NCBI GenBank assembly: GCA_036823195.1
Contig: DAISGI010000015.1
Coordinates: forward strand, 1 to 57,334
Direction of reading: 5' to 3'
DNA: 57,334 nt
From: UBA4874 sp002399435
GTDB taxonomy: Bacteria; Bacillota; Clostridia; Caldicoprobacterales; DTU083
Shown here piece after piece: positions 1-7,339 of this stretch. The position numbers were made by a program, and so were the translations under genes. The number at the start of each line of letters is the position of its first letter. Position 1 is the stretch's first letter. The notes beneath the pieces are model-generated. The model saw only the letters and a program-made list of their open reading frames with translations, searched no databases and was not told the origin of the DNA.

Positions 1-633
1 CCCATTCTGTTCGCCATATTACTGAATGAGGTCCAAAACAAGGCCTATAAGAAGGTGATTCAGTCCATTACCTATCTCCCCCACTTTGTGACCACTGTGA
101 TTGTCGCCAGCATGATCATTCAGTTCACAAATTCGGAAGGCTTTATTACTTACCTGGTAAACAACCTTACAGGCCATTCCGGTTCCCTGATCAGCGATGC
201 TTCCATGTTTCGGCGAATATTCGTCATCTCCGGTATCTGGCAGAGCTTTGGCTGGAATTCCATTATATATATGGCAGCTCTGACTGGTATCAATCCGGAT
301 CTCTATGAAGCATCCTATATTGATGGCGCAAATAAATTCAGGCAGATCTGGCATATTACTTTGCCGGGCATTATGCCTACCATCGTGATCATGCTGATTC
401 TTGCCTGCGGAAGTATTATGAGCCTGGGCTGGGAAAAGGCATTTTTGCTGCAGTCTCCCCTTACCTACGAAACTTCAGATATCATATCCACCTTTGTTTA
501 CCGCAAGGGGTTTAAGGAACAGGATTACAGCTACAGTACAGCAGTGGATTTGTTTAATTCCGTTATCAATTTGCTGTTGCTGACACTGGCCAATAGTTTC
601 AGTAAAAGATTTGGCGAAAGCAGTTTATGGTAA
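1..633 (+). CDS. Carbohydrate ABC transporter permease, LplB/UgpA type (5' end outside window)
   Basis: Inner-membrane permease of a binding-protein-dependent sugar or oligosaccharide importer (MalF-like). The frame is open from base 1, so the N-terminus lies outside the window; about 210 codons remain. Several hydrophobic helices are visible, and the cytoplasmic EAA loop reads EASYIDGANKFRQIWHITLP (around residues 103-122 of the visible part), the contact site for the ATPase. It ends 14 bases before a second permease, with which it would form the heterodimeric channel. The solute-binding protein and any upstream genes are not in the window, and no dedicated ATPase is next to it, as is usual for LplB/YtcP systems that share an MsmX-type ATPase (family knowledge). 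The substrate cannot be read from the sequence. Confidence 0.9.
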   Translation, partial: PILFAILLNEVQNKAYKKVIQSITYLPHFVTTVIVASMIIQFTNSEGFITYLVNNLTGHSGSLISDASMFRRIFVISGIWQSFGWNSIIYMAALTGINPDLYEASYIDGANKFRQIWHITLPGIMPTIVIMLILACGSIMSLGWEKAFLLQSPLTYETSDIISTFVYRKGFKEQDYSYSTAVDLFNSVINLLLLTLANSFSKRFGESSLW

Positions 634-647
634 AGGGGGAATGAAAA

Positions 648-1544
648 TTGAGTAAAATTCATGGGTCCAAAAGCGAAACAGCCTTTCGTGTTATAAACGG
701 ATTGTTCATGTTTATTTTGGCAGGAATCACACTTTATCCTCTTCTGTATGTGGTCTTTGGTTCTTTCAGCGATCCGGCTAAATTATCCCGGTTCCGGGGC
801 GCACTGTTGAAGCCAATGGGCTTCTCACTGAAAGGATACGAAGCCGTATTTTCCATGAAGAATTTCTGGCTGGGATATCGCAACACCCTGTTTTATGTGG
901 CAGCAGGAACCGCCATCAGTATGCTTCTGACCATACTGGGAGCCTATGCCTTGTCCGTAAAGGGCTATATGCTGAAGAAGCCGGTTATGTTCCTGATCGT
1001 ATTCACCATGTACTTCAGCGGCGGCATGATCCCGACCTACCTGGTGGTCAAGCAGATAGGCTTTGTCGACACGATATGGTCCGTCCTTATTCCCGGCTGC
1101 ATCAGCGTATATAACCTGATCGTACTTCGGTCCTCTTTCCAGTCCATTCCACGGAACCTGATCGAATCCGCTTCCATTGACGGAGCCGGACATATCCGGA
1201 TCCTGTTCCGGATTGTTCTGCCGCTGTCCAGTGCCGCATTGGCCACGATTACCCTGTTTTACGGAGCAAGCCGGTGGGGTGCCTGGTACAGCGCCATGGT
1301 GTATCTGCCGAACCGAAGGGATCTGTATCCTCTGCAAATGTTCCTTCGGGAGCTTATGGTAACCGAGAATAATATGGATGCGGTAGCTGATGAGTTTTCC
1401 ACAGAAAGCGCAAACTTTTATCTGCTGAAAAATGTCATCAAATATGCGGCGGTTATCGTCTCGACGGTTCCTATCCTATGTCTCTATCCGTTCCTGCAGA
1501 AATACTTTATAAAAGGGGTTCTGGTAGGATCGCTGAAAGAATAA
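648..1544 (+). CDS. Carbohydrate ABC transporter permease, YtcP/MalG type
   Basis: Second permease of the sugar importer (MalG-like, 298 residues, normal length). Six hydrophobic segments are visible and the EAA loop reads IESASIDGAGHIRILFRIVL (about residues 171-190). The start is a TTG at 648, preceded by AGGGGGA at 634-640 with proper spacing; an ATG at 641 is out of frame and stops after four codons. It lies 14 bases after the first permease and ends six bases before the convergent ATPase gene at 1551, with no obvious terminator between the two opposing operons. Together the two permeases define a polysaccharide or complex-sugar importer of the LplB/YtcP group. Confidence 0.9.
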   Translation: MSKIHGSKSETAFRVINGLFMFILAGITLYPLLYVVFGSFSDPAKLSRFRGALLKPMGFSLKGYEAVFSMKNFWLGYRNTLFYVAAGTAISMLLTILGAYALSVKGYMLKKPVMFLIVFTMYFSGGMIPTYLVVKQIGFVDTIWSVLIPGCISVYNLIVLRSSFQSIPRNLIESASIDGAGHIRILFRIVLPLSSAALATITLFYGASRWGAWYSAMVYLPNRRDLYPLQMFLRELMVTENNMDAVADEFSTESANFYLLKNVIKYAAVIVSTVPILCLYPFLQKYFIKGVLVGSLKE

Positions 1545-1550
1545 GCGGGC

Positions 1551-2453
1551 TCATTTCTTTCCCGCCGCATCGGGAGGCACAAGGACAATCCGATCTTCCT
1601 CCAGTTCCACTTTGATCTTATTCTTATCCTTCAGGCCCAGGGCTTCCAGGTATTCCTTCGGTATCTGCAGTCTGCCGCTTCGGTCCACTACTGCCAGTTC
1701 CTCATGGGATTCCTCATCGATGGTCTCAAAGCCGCCAATGGGCTGCTTCATCTCTGCGATTTCCTCCGCATAGGATTTCCTGCGGATAAATTCGCTGCTG
1801 GTCCTTCCATCCCGGATGGCCACCACCCGATCCACTTTTCTGGACAGGCGCCGGTCATGGGTAACAATGACAACTGTCACGCCATACGCCCGGTTGAATT
1901 CCCGAAAGATATCCAGTATCTGGTCTGCGGTCCGGGTATCGACAGAGCCGGTCGGTTCATCTGCCAGAAGCAGCCTGGGTTTGTTTGCCAGAGCGATGGC
2001 AATGGCGACACGCTGCTGCTCTCCACCGGACAGCTGACTCAGCTTGCTGTTCCGCTTCTGAGAGAGACCGACCATATCCAGCAGCTCCAGCGACCGCTCC
2101 CGCTTTGCCCTGCCTCTCAGAAGCATGGGCAGCTCCACATTCTCCAATGCCGTCAAATAAGGGATCAGATTTCTGGCGCTGTTCTGCCAGACAAACCCGA
2201 CGGTTTCCCTTTTGTATCGGATCAATTCCTTTTCATCAAACTTCAGAAGATCCCTGCCGTCCACGATCAGGGTACCCGCTGAAGGCCGGTCCAGTCCACC
2301 CAGAATGTTCAGCAGGGTGGATTTACCGCTGCCGCTGTTGCCGATAATGGCCATCAGTTCCCCGTCCTCCACCGTCAGATCCAGTCCCTGCAGTGCAACG
2401 ACCTCCAGATCTGCAGCCTTATAGATTTTTACCAGGTTCCCGCAAAGAATCAT
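1551..2453 (-). CDS. ABC transporter ATPase (LolD/MacB-like) with C-terminal SpoVT/AbrB-like domain
   Basis: Nucleotide-binding subunit of an FtsX-type export system. Walker A GNSGSGKST (residues about 38-46), signature LSGGEQQR (141-148), Walker B LLLADEP (160-166) and an H-loop His are all present. The protein is 300 residues rather than the usual 220-240 because a 70-residue tail ends in a stretch like the swapped-hairpin AbrB/MazE fold: RSGRLQIPKEYLEALGL followed by KIKVELEEDRIVLVP (about 255-294). An in-frame ATG at 2477 exists, but AAGGAGGGG sits just before the ATG at 2453, which I take as the start. It is the last gene of the operon running from 7129. AbrB folds normally bind DNA or make dimers; here the tail may dimerise the ATPase or bind DNA, which is inference. 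Confidence 0.88.
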   Translation of the reverse strand: MILCGNLVKIYKAADLEVVALQGLDLTVEDGELMAIIGNSGSGKSTLLNILGGLDRPSAGTLIVDGRDLLKFDEKELIRYKRETVGFVWQNSARNLIPYLTALENVELPMLLRGRAKRERSLELLDMVGLSQKRNSKLSQLSGGEQQRVAIAIALANKPRLLLADEPTGSVDTRTADQILDIFREFNRAYGVTVVIVTHDRRLSRKVDRVVAIRDGRTSSEFIRRKSYAEEIAEMKQPIGGFETIDEESHEELAVVDRSGRLQIPKEYLEALGLKDKNKIKVELEEDRIVLVPPDAAGKK

Positions 2454-2494
2454 ATGGCCCCTCCTTGAATCATCCATGGTCTTCCTGTTTCCCT

Positions 2495-3175
2495 CTATGC
2501 CCTGCCCGAAATCCTGCCGTCCTCCAGGGTATAGACCCGATCCGCTATCCCGACCATGCTGGGATCATGGCTCGTCATGACAACAGTCAGGCCTTCCTGC
2601 TGCACCAAATCCTTGAAAACCTTTATCACCTGCAGCCCCATGTTGGTATCCAGCTCCGCAGTGGGCTCGTCTGCAAATACAACCTTCGGCCGGTGGGCAA
2701 TGGCCCTGGCAATGCCGACACGCTGCTGCTCTCCGCCGGACAGTTCCTGGGGCCGGTGATGCATTCGCTTCTGAAGGCCCACCATGGAGAGACATTCCTC
2801 TGCCCGGTCTCTCCTTTTCCCTGGATCAAACTCCGCGACCCGCAGGCCAAATTCTATATTCTCATAAGCGGTCATCAGGGGAATTAACGCAATGGATTGA
2901 AATACAAATCCCATATCGTTTTTTCGCAGTTCATCCCGCTTTCCCTCAGAAAGCGCTGTGATCTCCTGTCCGTCAAACCAGATCCGGCCTGCCGTCGGCT
3001 GATCCAAAGCCCCGATCAGATTGATGAGGGTGGTTTTCCCGGAACCGGAACGGCCGCGCAGAATGGTAAGCGTGCCAGACTCCACCTCCATGTTGACCTC
3101 ACTCAGCGCATGAACCACTTCCCGCCCGGATGGAAACTCCCGGGACAAATTTTCTGCCCGTATGATCTGCGACAT
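2495..3175 (-). CDS. ABC transporter ATPase, LolD/MacB family
   Basis: Canonical 226-residue ATPase that would energise the FtsX permease encoded just upstream. Walker A GRSGSGKTT (residues 41-49), signature LSGGEQQR (145-152), Walker B VVFADEP (165-171) and H-loop TSHD are intact. The start has the ribosome binding site AGGGGGG six bases upstream of the ATG. It follows the 949-residue permease by 78 bases and precedes a second, AbrB-fused ATPase, so this operon codes for two different nucleotide-binding subunits for one visible permease. A heterodimeric ATPase pair is plausible but not shown by the sequence. Confidence 0.92.
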   Translation of the reverse strand: MSQIIRAENLSREFPSGREVVHALSEVNMEVESGTLTILRGRSGSGKTTLINLIGALDQPTAGRIWFDGQEITALSEGKRDELRKNDMGFVFQSIALIPLMTAYENIEFGLRVAEFDPGKRRDRAEECLSMVGLQKRMHHRPQELSGGEQQRVGIARAIAHRPKVVFADEPTAELDTNMGLQVIKVFKDLVQQEGLTVVMTSHDPSMVGIADRVYTLEDGRISGRA

Positions 3176-3253
3176 GAAATCCCCCCTGACTTGTAAAATT
3201 TCTCAGTCCTCCGGCAATGTGCTGTTTCCGGCATTGTCATCCTATTGATGTCA

Positions 3254-6103
3254 TCAGTCTTCCCCAAGTTTTATGACCTGTGCGATGCGGATCCTGGAAA
3301 TGAGGACACCAAGCGTCAGCAGGCAGACCGCCAACATGAGGAAAACCACCCCAAAGATCCGCATCAAATCCATTGGGTTGGCGACCACATGAAACGGCGG
3401 CACCTGTTCCGCTGCATTGTTGGCAATCTGCAGAAGAGGGACAAACCATTCGCTGGAAACCAAACCGATGACGATCCCCATTCCGATGGACAAGCCGGAA
3501 ATCAAAAGCTGCTCACAGGCCAGCATGCCAATGACTTTACGTCCGGGCAATCCAATGGCGCGGAAAATGCCGAAGTTCAGCGCCCGCCTTTGAATGGACA
3601 GAATCCAGTAAATAAGAAATCCCACCATGCAGATCACCATGGTTACGATGAAACCCAGCGTCAATACTCCGTTGATTCCCCGGACCATCGGATCCTTTTT
3701 CATCTGTATGATGGCCTGATCGGTATCCTTCAGGGAAACAATCTCAATTTCCTTCTTTTTAATATCGTTGTATACCTCTTCACTTTTGGCGCCCTGTGCC
3801 TTATCGAGCCATATCTGATACGGTTCCAATGCCATCCCGGATCGGATATAGGAATAGCTGGCCACCACAAACTCCGGCTTTTCCTTCTGCTGATCCCTCT
3901 GGCTTGGATTAAATGTCGGCCAGTAATCCACAAAGGCATAAACGACGCATTCCATCATCCCCTGATCCCCCCAGGTAAGAAATACGGAATCGCCTTCCTT
4001 TACTTCATACTTTTCGCGAAAGGAAGAGGAAAGCAGAACTGCACGGGGATCCTGTGCCATTAAGTTCAGGTATTCATTGATGTGATGAGGGAGCAGATCG
4101 CCCCGGAACCAAGCAACCCTTCCGAACTCGTCCGGAAGAATCCCCATAAGCCGGACATGGCTGGCTTCCTTGTCCATCCCTGAAACATGGACGTCGTCCT
4201 TTACAAATACCCGGGTTGCTTCCCGGATGCCTTTCAGGTTTTCAAATGGTCCGAAAGGCGGCTCCTGGTATTCAATGGGTTCTTTCTTCGCGGCATCCGC
4301 GGAAGACTCCTCCCCCATGGAAGGACCCAGGTCCCCCGAAGAGGCATTATTGGGCCAATAGGCATCCGCAATGATATCTGCCCCATTTTCATACCGGATG
4401 CGTTCTTCATAATTTGTATTGATGGTTCGGGCTGCATTGGCGTTGAAAATTCCGATGGACAATGTCATGATGAGAAACAGCATCAGGAACTGGTTCTGCC
4501 CGCCGGACCGGCCTACCTGGATAAAGGAAGCATAGAACACGGGAGACCATTTCTTCTTTCCCAGCCAGAAGACAAACCGGATCAGAAGCGGATAAATTCT
4601 CAGGAAAACCAGCCCTGCCCCGAGAATGAACAAAGTGGAAATCAAAAACAACAGGGGATCCACCGAAACGGCAGATGCCTCCACATCCGTTACATGAAGA
4701 ATGTTCTGCCGCGTGTAATAAGCATGCAGTCCGTATACCGAAACGCCCAGCAGCACAATATCCAGATAGAATCTTTTCCAGATGGGCTGCCTGCTTCCCC
4801 GGCTTTTTTTCTGATTATACCGGACAATATTGGTCCTGGAAGCAAAGGAAGCCGGGATCAGCATCGTCAGCATGAACAGAAGAACCGTCCACAGGGAATA
4901 CAGATAAGCCTTCCAGGACAGGTGGATGGGCAGTGCCGTCCTCTGGACAAATTCCAGGAATCCGTTGGAAGCGCCCAGAATATTGCAGAGAAACATTCCC
5001 AGCGGCGGGCCCAGCAAAAGAGCTGTCAGTCCCAGAATCAGGCTCTCCAGAAAATAGCTTCCAAAAACCTGCAGCCCGCTCCCGCCCCTGCTTTTCAGGA
5101 CCGCGATCTCCTTTCCCTCATTCTCTATGATCAGCTGGGAAACCATGAACAGGTAAAATGCCAGCATCAGCAAAATCGGTATCTGCAGCATCCACAGGGT
5201 TCGCTTCAGCTGGACTTCCCGGGTACTGTATTCCTCCAGAATGGAAATGACCGGGAACTTCCATTCCAAACTCCGGTATTCGCTAAAATAGGCCTTATGG
5301 ATTTTGCCCGCTTCCAGCACCCTTTTGATAGCATCCAGTGTCATGGCATGATAATCGAAGGCAAAATACCATTGCGCATCCGAAAGAAGCGGGGAATCCT
5401 CCCGGACAAAATCCTGTGTCATCCGGTCAAAATCCATCAGAAAGCTGGACTTGTAAGCCGACAGATTTTGAAACCAATAGGGATCCTGCGGATCCTTCAT
5501 GCCAAATACCCCGACCACCTTGAATTTCAGAGGCCTGGGAGCCCTCTTTAGCAGATCAGTGACTACATAGGTTTCCTCCAGGCGCAGATCCAGATCCTTC
5601 ATTGCCTGTTCTGTGACGATAACCTCATAGCAGTCACCCTGCTTTTCTCCGGAAAACAACCGTCCATGCAGTATTTTCGCATGTTTCCCCAGTCCCTGTA
5701 CCCCGTCTATCTTTACATTCCGTCTTTTCGGCTCTTCTTCCCTCTGGGGTTCCGGCAGCGCAGCAAAATAGTCCATGGTGACGGTTTTTGCCCTGCTGAT
5801 GACCGGTAGATGGATTTCCGGTATCCGTTCTTTTGTTATCGTCCGATCCAGCACACGGTAGGCTTTTGCCCGGTCCTCCTGGGCATAGTTGGAATAAAAG
5901 CTGCCCTTGACATGATACCTGCCCGGGTAATACCCGGTATCCAGCTGATAATCCTCCAACTCCCCGGTAAGCATCCTCTGCAGTACCCCATCCGTATACA
6001 TGGGAATGCTGCTGACCATTGCCACGGCGAGAATGGAACCGATCAGAAGGCAGGCCATCATCCAGGGGTTGTTCCACATCTTGCGCAAAACCATACGAAT
6101 CAT
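3254..6103 (-). CDS. Large FtsX-family ABC transporter permease (949 aa)
   Basis: Membrane subunit of a MacB-type system, but about twice the length of a single MacB unit. An N-terminal helix (residues about 15-37) is followed by an extracytoplasmic domain to about 300, a first cluster of helices (about 305-555), a second large extracytoplasmic domain (about 557-810) and a C-terminal FtsX helix bundle (about 812-945). This is the duplicated layout of Gram-positive FtsX permeases, which work as mechanotransmitters or exporters. The start ATG has GGGGGG eight bases upstream, and the gene begins 12 bases after the adaptor gene stop, so the two are coupled. With the lipoprotein adaptor and two ATPases it resembles MacAB-like peptide or antibiotic efflux. 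The substrate is unknown. Confidence 0.88.
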   Translation of the reverse strand: MIRMVLRKMWNNPWMMACLLIGSILAVAMVSSIPMYTDGVLQRMLTGELEDYQLDTGYYPGRYHVKGSFYSNYAQEDRAKAYRVLDRTITKERIPEIHLPVISRAKTVTMDYFAALPEPQREEEPKRRNVKIDGVQGLGKHAKILHGRLFSGEKQGDCYEVIVTEQAMKDLDLRLEETYVVTDLLKRAPRPLKFKVVGVFGMKDPQDPYWFQNLSAYKSSFLMDFDRMTQDFVREDSPLLSDAQWYFAFDYHAMTLDAIKRVLEAGKIHKAYFSEYRSLEWKFPVISILEEYSTREVQLKRTLWMLQIPILLMLAFYLFMVSQLIIENEGKEIAVLKSRGGSGLQVFGSYFLESLILGLTALLLGPPLGMFLCNILGASNGFLEFVQRTALPIHLSWKAYLYSLWTVLLFMLTMLIPASFASRTNIVRYNQKKSRGSRQPIWKRFYLDIVLLGVSVYGLHAYYTRQNILHVTDVEASAVSVDPLLFLISTLFILGAGLVFLRIYPLLIRFVFWLGKKKWSPVFYASFIQVGRSGGQNQFLMLFLIMTLSIGIFNANAARTINTNYEERIRYENGADIIADAYWPNNASSGDLGPSMGEESSADAAKKEPIEYQEPPFGPFENLKGIREATRVFVKDDVHVSGMDKEASHVRLMGILPDEFGRVAWFRGDLLPHHINEYLNLMAQDPRAVLLSSSFREKYEVKEGDSVFLTWGDQGMMECVVYAFVDYWPTFNPSQRDQQKEKPEFVVASYSYIRSGMALEPYQIWLDKAQGAKSEEVYNDIKKKEIEIVSLKDTDQAIIQMKKDPMVRGINGVLTLGFIVTMVICMVGFLIYWILSIQRRALNFGIFRAIGLPGRKVIGMLACEQLLISGLSIGMGIVIGLVSSEWFVPLLQIANNAAEQVPPFHVVANPMDLMRIFGVVFLMLAVCLLTLGVLISRIRIAQVIKLGED

Positions 6104-6115
6104 GAATATCCCCCC

Positions 6116-7129
6116 TCAACGAAGAATGATTTCCTCTCCTTCTTCCACGCCCTTTCGTATCTCCACCTCCGTGGCGGTTTCAATGCCGGTCTCCACATCC
6201 CGTTCATTGTTCAGACCGTCTTCCAGGATGTTAACATACTTCCGGCCCATGTAATTGCGTACCGCCTGCTTGGGCAGGACAATGGCGCCCTTGCTCTCGT
6301 CCAGTATCAGGGCGATTTTGGCATCGTCCCCCATTTCCACATCCTTCGGCAGGTCCTTTACGGAAATACCAATCTGCTCCTTCAGGCTTTCCTCCGCATC
6401 CGACGGGACATTGGCCGGTGTCGAGATCACCTGCCCCTCATAAACCTTATCATCTATGGTAACGTCCACTTTTGCCCCCATGGGAAAGCTGGACAGATCG
6501 GTGCCCGAATAGGCCAGGTACAGATCCCTCGGGTTTGCAATCCGCACCAGATTCTGAAAGGCATTTACGTTGTCTCCGGGACCGATATTCGTATCCACGT
6601 AGGTAACCGTTCCTTCCGCATCAGATATCAGCCGGGACTGCTCCTTCTGCTTTTTGAGGCCTTTAAGCTGCAGTTCGGCAATTTTGCTGTCAATGGAGGC
6701 CTTCTCCAGTTCATATTTATCCGCACCACTATCCTTCTTTTGCTGATACGTGATCTGTGCCTTGCGCAGGAGGAGCTCCTGCTGTTGGATCTGGCTTTCC
6801 ACCTCATCGGTATAAAGCTCCGCCAGAAGATCGCCCTTTTTCACCTTGTCCCCCTGCTTGACATGGATTGCCTTCAGTCTCCCTCCGCGAGCTGAAAAGT
6901 ACACGTATTTGCTCTCCGTGGACACAAAGCTTGCGGAACCCTGAATGGTCTTTACGATATCTTCCCGCTTTGCCTTTACGGTGCTGTAGGAAACTTCCAC
7001 CGGCTTCATAAGCGGAGGAGCCAGCACCTCCTCTTCCTTTGGAAACAAGGCACACCCTGCCAAAACAAAGAGCAGCAAAGTCAGGGAAATCACCGAAACG
7101 GAACGAATACAACGCTTCCCAGTCAACAT
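6116..7129 (-). CDS. MacA/HlyD-type periplasmic adaptor lipoprotein
   Basis: Membrane fusion (adaptor) subunit of the MacAB-like exporter, 337 residues. It starts with a signal peptide and lipobox (LLLFVLAGC, Cys about 26), so it should be lipid-anchored outside the membrane. A biotinyl-lipoyl-like half motif around GRLKAIHVKQGDKVKKGDLL (about 85-104) is followed by a Lys/Glu/Gln-rich coiled-coil hairpin (about 113-160), the second lipoyl half, and a beta-barrel plus membrane-proximal region, in the order expected for RND/MacA adaptors. AGGAGG precedes the ATG. It is the first gene of the operon adaptor, permease, ATPase, ATPase. In Gram-positives such adaptors serve exporters without an outer-membrane channel (family knowledge). 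Confidence 0.9.
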   Translation of the reverse strand: MLTGKRCIRSVSVISLTLLLFVLAGCALFPKEEEVLAPPLMKPVEVSYSTVKAKREDIVKTIQGSASFVSTESKYVYFSARGGRLKAIHVKQGDKVKKGDLLAELYTDEVESQIQQQELLLRKAQITYQQKKDSGADKYELEKASIDSKIAELQLKGLKKQKEQSRLISDAEGTVTYVDTNIGPGDNVNAFQNLVRIANPRDLYLAYSGTDLSSFPMGAKVDVTIDDKVYEGQVISTPANVPSDAEESLKEQIGISVKDLPKDVEMGDDAKIALILDESKGAIVLPKQAVRNYMGRKYVNILEDGLNNERDVETGIETATEVEIRKGVEEGEEIILR

Positions 7130-7233
7130 AGATATGCCTCCTATTCACGTACTCATTGGTCCTGCCCGGGAAAAACCGGTCCCTCCTGCAAGGCGACATT
7201 TATGCAGTCCAGGTACCCCTGCAGGCCGGGGCT

Positions 7234-7289
7234 CCCTGTGGATGACAAGCCTGTGATGGCAGGCCTGTGACGACAATTCTGTGACGATA
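7234..7289. repeat. Four tandem copies of a 14-bp unit downstream of purL
   Basis: Four adjacent imperfect 14-bp units can be read: CCCTGTGGATGACA, AGCCTGTGATGGCA, GGCCTGTGACGACA and ATTCTGTGACGATA. They occupy the centre of the 210-bp space between the purL stop and the adaptor gene of the exporter operon. I see no convincing terminator or promoter in this space, so the exporter operon could be read through from purL. The function is unknown. Confidence 0.75.
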
Positions 7290-7339
7290 AGGAAGTTTAG
7301 ATCACGTCCAGGCAGGCGCCTCGCAGGCCGGACATGTCC

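Noticed and set aside
3245..5551. Long plus-strand open frames of 272 and 454 codons
   Set aside because: They lie fully antisense to the FtsX permease gene, have His/Gln/Arg-rich shadow composition and no family.
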